51,229 bases of DNA from positions 1 through 51,229 of the forward strand of contig WRCA01000006.1 of assembly GCA_009784275.1 (NCBI GenBank), in the 5' to 3' direction. The position numbers and the translations under genes were made by a program. The stretch comes from Alphaproteobacteria bacterium (GTDB taxonomy: Bacteria; Pseudomonadota; Alphaproteobacteria; Rs-D84). Below the pieces are notes generated by a model, which saw only the letters and a program-made list of their open reading frames with translations, was not told where the DNA came from and made no database searches. Shown in pieces: positions 19,078 to 30,460 of the stretch (its first letter is position 1; each line of letters opens with the position of its first letter).

Positions 19078-20313
19078 TTGCCTGCGCAAGTGATAACTAT
19101 TGAGCGTAAAAAATACGCCACAGGGCTGTTTTGGCAGCCCATGGCTGCTGGGCAAAATCCGCGTAATTTTGCAGGGGTCTTGGCAAAGCAAATATCAGGC
19201 ACAGTGAAGTATTTCGCAGAGTTCAGGTCTATGGTCGGCATCGGCAGCAGGTCCATGGGTCATCGTCGCGGGATGAAAATTGCCGCGGTCGAGGTTGTGA
19301 ATTCTTTTGCCGAATATAATTCATTCCTGGCAGCGTTCTTTGTGCCCCAAGGTTTTTGGATTGTCGCAGTACGCAATAATATAATAATTTACGATCAATT
19401 ATTTTCTAATGAAGCGGATGCAAAACGGGAATATGCCAATCTGGCAGAACTGCCCGATTGGGGCATTATGGTTGCACCGGGATACTGGACAATTCCGCGC
19501 GCGGTTGAAAGACCGTTAAGAGATATTGTTGCCGGTAACTCCAAGGTTTCATTGACGCCGATCAGCAGCACTTTTGGAAATATATTTTCATTGCTTCTTT
19601 TGGGAGTGTTTGTATTTGGCGCATGGTATTTTTTTCATGAGCCTATAGAAAAACTCTTTGCGCCGCGTACCCAGCAAGCGAATATAAATCCAGAGCTATT
19701 GGAAGAATATAAGCGTCAATTGGCAGCAAAAAATGCAGAGCATCATGTTGCGCCGCAGCCGGTACGGGTTAAGATGCCTTATGAAAATTTGCCGGATTCG
19801 CAAGTTCGTGCAGACCAGTGTTGGCGCGGTATTGCCTATGTGATGCAGCAAGTTCCAGGTTGGGTTCAGACAAGCGCGGAATGCGATGGGCTGGAAGCGC
19901 GTGCGCGTTTACATCGGTCATATGGCACTTTGGCCGGATTGCATGAATCAGTGCGCGCGTTGATGCGGGATGTTGTAATCGCAGAAAATACGGATTCGGA
20001 TGTCATGATTGCAGTCGGGCTGAAACAATTGACAGGCACGCAATCCTCGCCGCAAAACTTGGCTGAAGATATTGTGCATTCTGTGAACACTCTGTTTCAA
20101 ATGATTGGCGCAACGGCGTCTGTCAGACCTGCGATTGAAAATGCTGGCAGCGATATGCAGGCCAATATAGTTATCGTTACAACCGCATCGAAATTAAAGC
20201 CCGCGGAGTTCATGGAAATATTCGAAGGAATTTCACCGCTTTACTTGCAATCAGCAAAATGGGATGCCCGCTCTCGGGTCTGGAACTATGAGGTAAAAAT
20301 CTATGCCAAATAA
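19078..20313 (+). CDS. pilO: Type IVB pilus accessory protein PilO-like
   Basis: Order O-P-Q-R matches R64-type pil clusters; N-terminal FGMGS-like region, central TM (FSLLLLGVFVFGAWYFF). TTG at 19078 with upstream GGAGAG is preferred to the ATG at 19030, which is inside the preceding gene. Confidence 0.65.
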   Translation: MPAQVITIERKKYATGLFWQPMAAGQNPRNFAGVLAKQISGTVKYFAEFRSMVGIGSRSMGHRRGMKIAAVEVVNSFAEYNSFLAAFFVPQGFWIVAVRNNIIIYDQLFSNEADAKREYANLAELPDWGIMVAPGYWTIPRAVERPLRDIVAGNSKVSLTPISSTFGNIFSLLLLGVFVFGAWYFFHEPIEKLFAPRTQQANINPELLEEYKRQLAAKNAEHHVAPQPVRVKMPYENLPDSQVRADQCWRGIAYVMQQVPGWVQTSAECDGLEARARLHRSYGTLAGLHESVRALMRDVVIAENTDSDVMIAVGLKQLTGTQSSPQNLAEDIVHSVNTLFQMIGATASVRPAIENAGSDMQANIVIVTTASKLKPAEFMEIFEGISPLYLQSAKWDARSRVWNYEVKIYAK

Positions 20314-20935
20314 AAAATCATGTCAGTTATTCGTGTCCATATTCGTATTCGCCGCGTTATGTTCGCGCGCGAATGCCGACTTGGAACTGTCCGCAGTATC
20401 TGTGGATGATTACGAACCAGCAGGTTCCTTGTTCCAGATGATCGCTGACCTGGAGCAGGAAAAGATTGTATTACAGCTGGAAAAAGAAAAAGCCCAGCTG
20501 CAGCTGGATATGGATCGCTTGGCGGCAGAGCAAACGCGCATTCGCAATGAAATGGATGCGATGTCCGGCGCAGGTAATACTCAATCCGAAGCCATAGAGC
20601 TGGAACGTCAGCGTTTGGAGCTGGAAAGGGATAAGTTGGAAGCGCAAAGAAAGAATTTGGAAGCCCCGACTACGACCACGCCTGTAAAAAAGGAAACAGC
20701 CGCAAAGGTTGAAGAATCTTCGCCCATGGCGGAAAAGTATCGCCTGATTGAAATTATCGGCGCCGGTCGCCAGCTGTTCGCGACGGTAGAGGAAGTTTCA
20801 AGCGGCCAGCGTAAAAAGATTTCCGTCGGCAAAACCCTTGACGATTATCGCGTGGATTCAGTTTCGTTGGATGAAGGCGTAGTCTTATCCAGAGACGGCG
20901 AAACGGCAATTCTGGGCATCAGATCTATCGAATAA
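20303..20935 (+). CDS. pilP: Type IV pilus biogenesis protein PilP-like
   Basis: Signal peptide, coiled coil, C-terminal PilP-type domain (YRLIEIIGAGRQLFATVEEVSSGQRKKISVGKTLDDYRVDSV). Confidence 0.7.
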   Translation: MPNKKSCQLFVSIFVFAALCSRANADLELSAVSVDDYEPAGSLFQMIADLEQEKIVLQLEKEKAQLQLDMDRLAAEQTRIRNEMDAMSGAGNTQSEAIELERQRLELERDKLEAQRKNLEAPTTTTPVKKETAAKVEESSPMAEKYRLIEIIGAGRQLFATVEEVSSGQRKKISVGKTLDDYRVDSVSLDEGVVLSRDGETAILGIRSIE

Positions 20936-20949
20936 AGAAATAAAAATAT

Positions 20950-22593
20950 ATGATCGCGCGCAGGCATCTTAATCAAGGTTCTATATCCGCGCGCGCGGGG
21001 GCTTCTTCCGTACCCGCTGATCTTGCGGCCGCGCCCCAGAAAGAGATTATCGATTATCTTTTTTCAAATGGTAATGCTTTGCTGACTGCGAATGGTGCGC
21101 CGTTGGAGACCGCGAAAGATACTCAAAATTTACTGGCATATTTTTCCGGCGGAGAAATCATTATTTCCCGCACTCATCGCTATGACGGGCGCGTAATTTC
21201 TTTCTTGGAACTATTAAGACGCGAAAGACGCGCGGCCAAGGAGCCTTTTTACAGCGACCTGGGTTTAATTTCCAGCATTTATAAGTTTTACACTGCAAAG
21301 TTTGCGGGCGCAAGCTCGCGCGCGCCGCTGGATTATGACAACCAGATGCAAAAAGACTTTGTCGATATAATCGCGCGTGCGGCCAGTTTGAAAGTTTCTG
21401 ATATTCATATAGAAGTTGCTGATCAGACCACGGTTTATTTCCGTCTGGATGGCAGCATGCAGACTGTTTTGGAATATAATTCCCAATGGGGGGAATCTTT
21501 TGTTCGCGCGGCATTTGCTTCGGCCGATCAGTCTAATTCCAACTATGCCCAGAATGAATATCAAAGCGCGCAGAAAGACGGGCGCACACCTTTGCGCGGA
21601 ACACGCGACCTTTATCTGCCAGCGGGCATTATGGGCGTGCGTATGCAATTCAATCCGATTGCTTTCGGATCGCGCTATGTGGTTATGCGTTTGCTTTACG
21701 ATAATCCGGCTGACACCATAAAGACCGAGCAAGAATTCGGAGAGTACGAACGTGACTTGCTTATGCGCATGCGCTCTTTCCCGACCGGATTAGTTGTAAT
21801 TGCAGGTCCTACTAGTTCCGGTAAGTCTACGACTTTGTTTCAAAACATGTCGCTGATGTTGAAAGAACGGAATTATGAAATCAATCTGATCACAATCGAA
21901 GATCCGGCGGAAAGAAAAATTTTCGGCAGTCATCAGATTCCAGTCGTAAATGCCGGCAATGAAGACCAGCGGGAAGAAAAATTTACCGAGGCTTTGCAAT
22001 CCGCTTTGCGCAGTGATCCCGATGTTATGATGGTTGGTGAAATTCGCACGCTGTCCGCGGCGCAGCTGACTGTAAAGGGCGCATTGTCCGGTCATAGTGT
22101 TTGGACGACTTTGCATGCTAATTCCGCAATGGCGGCTTTGACACGCTTGTTGGATATGGGCGTCGAAGGATTCAAGTTAAAAGACGAAACGATGATGCGC
22201 GGCTTGGTATCCATGCGTCTTTTCCGCAAGCTGTGTCCGCAATGCAGAAAAATGTTGGTGAATTTCCCAGATCATCCCGCTTACAAGCGCGTACTGGAAG
22301 CATTCGGGGAAGTTGGTCTGCGTCAGGTTTATTTCCGCGGCGAAGGATGCAAGTACTGCGCGGGCAAGGGTACCATTGGACGGATTAAGGCGGGCGAGAT
22401 CATTATTACAGACAATAGATTCCTAGAATTGGCGCTGGCGGGAAACTCTGCGGATGCGGTAAAATACTGGCTGGAAGAGCTGGACGGGAGAACACTGAAA
22501 GAATCTGCGATAGAGTTAATGCTGAAGGGGACTATTGGCGTGGAAGAATTAGAACGCTGGGTTGGATTACTCGATCAGCCAGGCGTATATTAA
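20950..22593 (+). CDS. pilQ: GspE/PilQ-family (R64 PilQ-type) pilus ATPase
   Basis: Walker A IAGPTSSGKSTTLF, Walker B SDPDVMMVGEIR, CxxC pairs (CPQC, CKYC). Confidence 0.88.
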   Translation: MIARRHLNQGSISARAGASSVPADLAAAPQKEIIDYLFSNGNALLTANGAPLETAKDTQNLLAYFSGGEIIISRTHRYDGRVISFLELLRRERRAAKEPFYSDLGLISSIYKFYTAKFAGASSRAPLDYDNQMQKDFVDIIARAASLKVSDIHIEVADQTTVYFRLDGSMQTVLEYNSQWGESFVRAAFASADQSNSNYAQNEYQSAQKDGRTPLRGTRDLYLPAGIMGVRMQFNPIAFGSRYVVMRLLYDNPADTIKTEQEFGEYERDLLMRMRSFPTGLVVIAGPTSSGKSTTLFQNMSLMLKERNYEINLITIEDPAERKIFGSHQIPVVNAGNEDQREEKFTEALQSALRSDPDVMMVGEIRTLSAAQLTVKGALSGHSVWTTLHANSAMAALTRLLDMGVEGFKLKDETMMRGLVSMRLFRKLCPQCRKMLVNFPDHPAYKRVLEAFGEVGLRQVYFRGEGCKYCAGKGTIGRIKAGEIIITDNRFLELALAGNSADAVKYWLEELDGRTLKESAIELMLKGTIGVEELERWVGLLDQPGVY

Positions 22594-22597
22594 TTAA

Positions 22598-23671
22598 ATG
22601 GCAACCAGATTAGATATCTTATATGCAAAGTTTATGTTCCGCACTGATGAATCGAAGCGGATGGGTTTGTATCGAAAACTGGCGTCTATGCTGCGCAATA
22701 ATTTTACATTAATGGATGCGCTGGACAGGATTTATGCGACTGAAAGCAAAAATGGCCAGAAACCAAATGAGCCCTTTGCTATAGTAATAAGCGCTTGGCA
22801 GGATAATCTAGAGCGCGGTTTGTCATTCCCTGATGCCACGCGCGGATGGGTTCCTGCGAACGAGACATTAATGCTGGCGGTTGGTGATATATCCAAATTG
22901 TCGATTGCTTTGGATAATGTAGTGCGCGTTGGCGATGGCATTGGAAAAATCAAAAAGGCAATGTCGGATGCGCTTCTTTACCCGGCTGTTTTATTTGCTT
23001 TGACTTTTGTGATCATCATAGCGGTTGGATTATATCTGGTACCGCCACTGATGGAGGCAGCCGGCGGTGATATTGCCTGGCGCGGCACTGCGGCATCCTT
23101 GGTTGCTATATCAAGGTTCTCTGACAATTATTGGTATGTAATAGTTGCCGGATGCGCAGCGGCCGTAATTTTAGTCTGGATTTCGTTTGCTAATTGGTCT
23201 GGACGATTGCGTACTATGTTTGACGGCATTCCGCCTTGGTCTTTGTATAAAATTTCCGTATCTGTCGGATGGATGATGTCGCTTGCGGCGATGGTTGCGG
23301 CAGGGGGCAGCTTACCCATGTCTATGAAAATGCTGGCGGATAATTCTGGGAAATATCTGAAGGGCATTTTGGACAAGACTCTTCAATATATCTCTAATGG
23401 GGATAACCTGGGCCGTGCGTTGGAAAACACAGGCAGTAAATTTCCCAATGATGAGATTATCGGCGATTTGGCGATTTATGCGGATATGAACGGATTTGAT
23501 GAAAATCTCACCAAGATTGCAAATGACTATTTGGATTCTTCCGTAAGAAAGATGGAAAGTATTTCCAATATTTTGAATACTGTTGGAATATTGCTGGTAT
23601 CTGCGGTAATTGCTTGGGTAGTATTTGGAACATTTGAAATGCAAGATCAGATTACAGCGGCGCTTTCTTAG
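22598..23671 (+). CDS. pilR: GspF/PilR-family inner-membrane pilus protein
   Basis: Type II secretion F-domain-like TM organisation directly after the ATPase. Confidence 0.82.
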   Translation: MATRLDILYAKFMFRTDESKRMGLYRKLASMLRNNFTLMDALDRIYATESKNGQKPNEPFAIVISAWQDNLERGLSFPDATRGWVPANETLMLAVGDISKLSIALDNVVRVGDGIGKIKKAMSDALLYPAVLFALTFVIIIAVGLYLVPPLMEAAGGDIAWRGTAASLVAISRFSDNYWYVIVAGCAAAVILVWISFANWSGRLRTMFDGIPPWSLYKISVSVGWMMSLAAMVAAGGSLPMSMKMLADNSGKYLKGILDKTLQYISNGDNLGRALENTGSKFPNDEIIGDLAIYADMNGFDENLTKIANDYLDSSVRKMESISNILNTVGILLVSAVIAWVVFGTFEMQDQITAALS

Positions 23672-23725
23672 TCTATTGACTACTAACTATTTTTTGCTAT
23701 ATTTCTCTATATCAAGAGGTTAAAA

Positions 23726-24640
23726 ATGTCGTCCATTTTTATCTTTCCCGGACAAGGGTCGCAATCCGTCGGAATGGGAAAGGATTTATACGATAATAGT
23801 CCCGCAGCGCGCGAAGTATTTGATGAAGTTGATAATGCGCTGGGGCAAAAGCTGTCAAAGATAATTTTCGAAGGGTCTATGGAAGAACTGACGATGACAG
23901 CGAATGTTCAGCCGGCGATTTTTGCCGTATCCATGGCAATGTGGGCGGCATCAAAAACCAAAATATCGGAACAAGATTTTGTCGCGGGGCATTCTTTGGG
24001 CGAATATACCGCACTATGTGCTGCGGGTGCGCTGACTGTTCATGATACAGCAAAACTTTTACGCTTACGCGGGGATGCGATGCAGCGCGCGGTTCCAAAA
24101 GGTCAAGGCGCGATGGCCGTAATAATGGGCTTATCGATAGAACAAGTTCGCGGGGCATGTAAAACGGCCGAACAGCAGATGCAGGAGAGCAACCCAAATG
24201 TTGCAGATGTCGCGAATGATAATGCGCCGGGCCAGATTGTAATTTCAGGAAGTGAAACAACTATTCTTCGTGCGATGGAAGTTACGCGTGATATGGGCGC
24301 AAAGCGCGCTATACTGTTGCCATTATCTGTGCCGCCTCATTCCAGGCTGATGGGATCGGTCGCGATCGAAATGCAAGAAGCATTAGAAAAGATTGATATG
24401 AAAGCGCCGATCGTTCCACTGATTTCGAACAAGACTGCTGCGCCAATGCTCGACATTGCGGAAATAAAAGAAGCTTTGGTTTATCAGATTACCCATGGCG
24501 TGCGTTGGCGCGAAACGATTTTGTCTTTGCCGGCATTAGGTGTAACTGAAACAATAGAAGTTGGTCCAGGGAATGTCTTAACAGGGCTTACGCAGCGCAT
24601 AGTTCCAGAGCTGGGCGCAAGAAAATTGGAGGTGTTATAA
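23726..24640 (+). CDS. fabD: Malonyl-CoA:ACP transacylase
   Basis: IFPGQGSQSVGMGKDLY, VAGHSLGEYTAL. Confidence 0.96.
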   Translation: MSSIFIFPGQGSQSVGMGKDLYDNSPAAREVFDEVDNALGQKLSKIIFEGSMEELTMTANVQPAIFAVSMAMWAASKTKISEQDFVAGHSLGEYTALCAAGALTVHDTAKLLRLRGDAMQRAVPKGQGAMAVIMGLSIEQVRGACKTAEQQMQESNPNVADVANDNAPGQIVISGSETTILRAMEVTRDMGAKRAILLPLSVPPHSRLMGSVAIEMQEALEKIDMKAPIVPLISNKTAAPMLDIAEIKEALVYQITHGVRWRETILSLPALGVTETIEVGPGNVLTGLTQRIVPELGARKLEVL

Positions 24641-24641
24641 A

Positions 24642-24917
24642 ATGGCACCAGAAAATGAACATAAAAATACATATAATAGAGGCAAGGCAGTCATAAGGCT
24701 GCGGAGAGAATCGCAAGTGCCTAATGCGGAACTGGACGAGCTTAAAAGTATATTGCCGCGTAATATTTCAAGAAATCTGGAACCTGTAAAGTCCCCAGGA
24801 TTTTCGAAAAGTTTCGGGCAGAGTAAAGAGTCGCATAAAAAACGTAATGATGATCGTCGAAACAGTCGAAAATTCGGAGAGCTCAATTATTATACGGATA
24901 GAAGTAAGAAACGATAA
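24642..24917 (+). CDS. Hypothetical highly charged protein, 91 aa
   Basis: ATG 2 nt after the fabD stop, RBS GGAGGTGTTATAA; sits between fabD and fabG. Confidence 0.6.
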   Translation: MAPENEHKNTYNRGKAVIRLRRESQVPNAELDELKSILPRNISRNLEPVKSPGFSKSFGQSKESHKKRNDDRRNSRKFGELNYYTDRSKKR

Positions 24918-24935
24918 ATAATAAAGGAATAAAAA

Positions 24936-25661
24936 ATGTTATTACTTAAAGATAAAGTTGCATTAATTACAGGCGCCACAGGCGGAATTGGCGAAGCGAT
25001 CGCCAAGACTTTTCGTGATATGGGCGCGACTGTTGTTATTACAGGGCGCAATGAATCGAAGCTGAAAGAACTGGGCGATGGATTTATCGCGATTGCGGCC
25101 GATGTTTCAAAGCCCGGCGAAGCGGACCGATTAATCAAGGAAACTATCGAAAAGGCCGGTAAAATCGATATTTTGATCAATAATGCGGGCATCACAAAAG
25201 ACACCCTTTTGATGCGCATGACGGACGAGCAATTTGATGATGTGATCAATACCAACCTGCGCGCAACTTTTCAACTATGTCGCGCGGCGATTATACCCAT
25301 GATGAAAGCGAAATACGGGCGTATTATAAATATGTCTTCAATTATCGGGGCAATCGGTGGTCCGGGGCAAGCAAACTATGCCGCATCCAAAGGCGCAATT
25401 GTCGCAATGACTAAATCGATTGCGGCAGAAGTTGCATCCCGCAACATCACCGCGAACTGCATCGCTCCGGGATTTATCAAAACACCCATGACGGATGTTT
25501 TGCCAGAAGAATTAAAGGAAGCGTATTTAAAGCAGATTCCAGCCGGTCGGTTTGGCGAACCCAGCGACATCGCAAATGCGTGCTTGTTCTTGGCATCAGA
25601 TGTGTCGTCATACATCACAGGGCAAGTTCTGCATGTGAATGGTGGAATGGGAAGGTTCTAA
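24936..25661 (+). CDS. fabG: 3-oxoacyl-ACP reductase
   Basis: SDR motifs TGATGGIGEAIA, NNAGIT, YAASKGAIVAMTKS. Confidence 0.95.
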   Translation: MLLLKDKVALITGATGGIGEAIAKTFRDMGATVVITGRNESKLKELGDGFIAIAADVSKPGEADRLIKETIEKAGKIDILINNAGITKDTLLMRMTDEQFDDVINTNLRATFQLCRAAIIPMMKAKYGRIINMSSIIGAIGGPGQANYAASKGAIVAMTKSIAAEVASRNITANCIAPGFIKTPMTDVLPEELKEAYLKQIPAGRFGEPSDIANACLFLASDVSSYITGQVLHVNGGMGRF

Positions 25662-25686
25662 AAAAACGCGCCAGGGGCGCGTTTTT
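25662..25686. terminator. Bidirectional terminator after fabG
   Basis: AAAAACGCGCC-agg-GGCGCGTTTTT between convergent genes. Confidence 0.88.
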
Positions 25687-25689
25687 AAA

Positions 25690-28731
<3,042 letters not shown>

Positions 28732-28795
28732 CCGGCGAAGCCGCCGGTGGCTTCTAGTTTTGTTATGTGCATAAAAATGAAATCTAGAGTGTAAA

Positions 28796-29452
28796 GTGAA
28801 TTTAAATGCGGAATTCTTTTTTGATCTGGAACGGCAATTAAAAGCAGCCGGATTGGATTCGGACTTTGAAAGTTTTGATGTAATAAAGGCAAGATTGGCA
28901 AATAAAGAGCCCTTGTCTGCGGATGAATTTGCGCGCCAGGCGTTTTATGTAATTCTTGCTGGCGGGTTTTCCCAAAAAGCCGCGAAAAAAATTCATGCAA
29001 AAGTAATGGATTATATTGCGAATAATGTAAATCCCCAATTTGATGATCTTATAAAAATCTTCGATAATAAAAATAAGATGAATGCGATTTTGAAAATCTG
29101 GCAGAATCGCAAGGCATACCGCGATGGGTATTATCAATTGTCAGACCTTGTTTCCAAATTGACTTATTTATCTTCATTGCCCCATATTGGTAAAATTACT
29201 GCGAATCATTTGGCGCGGAATCTGGGCGAAGATATTGTGAAATATGATATTTGGATTCAGCGTTTGGGCGTTGCTTTCGCTGGCAATGACGAATTAAAAT
29301 CAAAAATAGATAATGGCAATCTTAATCCAGAAGTACAAGCCGCATGCGATGCAATGTTCGCGCATCTGGTTACAGAGACAGGTCTGCCCCGCGGTTACAT
29401 CGATGTGGTACTATGGAAAGCATGTCAGAATCACATGATAGAGGGAGTATGA
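28796..29452 (+). CDS. HhH-GPD-like DNA glycosylase family protein
   Basis: HhH-like [20 protein letters not shown] followed by putative catalytic Asp [13 protein letters not shown] start; directly upstream of ung. Confidence 0.5.
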   Translation: MNLNAEFFFDLERQLKAAGLDSDFESFDVIKARLANKEPLSADEFARQAFYVILAGGFSQKAAKKIHAKVMDYIANNVNPQFDDLIKIFDNKNKMNAILKIWQNRKAYRDGYYQLSDLVSKLTYLSSLPHIGKITANHLARNLGEDIVKYDIWIQRLGVAFAGNDELKSKIDNGNLNPEVQAACDAMFAHLVTETGLPRGYIDVVLWKACQNHMIEGV

Positions 29453-29453
29453 A

Positions 29454-30116
29454 ATGAATGTGAAAATTGAACAGTCTTGGAAGGACGCGTTGAATTATGA
29501 ATTCGACAGGCCTTATTTTATTACCCTAACGGATTTCGTGCGTAATGAATATATGTCTGGCAAAAAGGTTTTCCCTGCGCCCGGTGACATTTTCAATGCT
29601 TTCAATTTATGCCCTTTGGACAAGGTCAAAGTCGTAATCATCGGCCAGGACCCTTATCACGAACCTGGCCAAGCGCATGGTTTATGCTTTTCTGTAAAAG
29701 AAGGCATTGCCTTGCCGCCAAGTCTACAAAATATTTATAAAGAAATTCGAGAAGATTTGGGACGGCCAAGTTCTACTCATGGTGATCTGACTAAATGGGC
29801 AGAGCAAGGTGTTTTGTTATTGAATTCAACACTGACTGTGCAAGCCCACACGGCCGCATCGCATGCAGGTAAAGGGTGGGAGCAATTTACGGATGCTGTC
29901 ATTCGCGCCTTGTCTTCGCGTGAAGGAATTGTTTATTTGCTCTGGGGCAGTTATGCGCAACGCAAGGCAGAGTTTGTAAATCCTTCAGAAAACCTGATAT
30001 TAAAGAGCGTGCATCCATCGCCATTATCTGCGTCCAGGGGCTTCTTTGGTAATCATCACTTTTCCCGCGCAAACGAATACCTGACCGCGCAAGGGAAAGA
30101 ACCGATTGACTGGTAA
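29454..30116 (+). CDS. ung: Uracil-DNA glycosylase (family 1)
   Basis: [52 protein letters not shown]. Confidence 0.97.
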   Translation: MNVKIEQSWKDALNYEFDRPYFITLTDFVRNEYMSGKKVFPAPGDIFNAFNLCPLDKVKVVIIGQDPYHEPGQAHGLCFSVKEGIALPPSLQNIYKEIREDLGRPSSTHGDLTKWAEQGVLLLNSTLTVQAHTAASHAGKGWEQFTDAVIRALSSREGIVYLLWGSYAQRKAEFVNPSENLILKSVHPSPLSASRGFFGNHHFSRANEYLTAQGKEPIDW

Positions 30117-30169
30117 AATTTGCCTTTTTTCTTGATTTTCTTTGTTCCGCTGATATAATCCGTCGCGCT

Positions 30170-30244
30170 GGCGGGTTAGCTCAGTGGTAGAGCAGAGGAA
30201 TCATAATCCTTTGGTCGGGGGTTCAAATCCCTCACCCGCTACCA
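30170..30244 (+). tRNA. tRNA-Met (CAT), elongator
   Basis: GGCGGGTTAGCTCAGTGGTAGAGCAGAGGAATCATAATCCTTTGGTCGGGGGTTCAAATCCCTCACCCGCTACCA; CAT anticodon, clear acceptor and T-arms. Confidence 0.9.
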
Positions 30245-30369
30245 AAATTTATTATAACGGCGCGTCTAGCTTACGTTTGCTCGTTTTGGCTCGGGTCATG
30301 TACGTCTTTGTACACTCCCCTCGCCAAAACTTCGCAATACGCGCTATCCGCACCATTCTAATAAATTTT
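30244..30369. repeat. Intergenic palindromic repeat element (imperfect nested inverted repeats)
   Basis: Outer AAAATTTATTA (30244-30254)/TAATAAATTTT (30359-30369); inner GTTTTGGC (30283-30290)/GCCAAAAC (30323-30330); core TGTAC/GTACA. Confidence 0.7.
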
Positions 30370-30386
30370 TGGGAGCTTTTATTATC

Positions 30387-30460
30387 GCCCCCTTAGTATA
30401 ATGGTAGAACACGTCCTTGGTAAGGACGAGGCGCAAGTCCGATTCTTGCAGGGGGCACCA
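30387..30460 (+). tRNA. tRNA-Thr (GGT)
   Basis: GCCCCCT/AGGGGGC acceptor, CGTCC-TTGGTAA-GGACG anticodon arm, GCAAG-TCCGATT-CTTGC T-arm, CCA end; weak D-stem. Confidence 0.85.

Noticed and set aside
21265-21732. 155-aa minus-strand ORF
   Set aside because: Antisense to the pilus ATPase gene.
30244-30369. Considered as a CRISPR-type repeat unit
   Set aside because: Only one unit, no spacer-repeat periodicity and no cas genes anywhere in the window.
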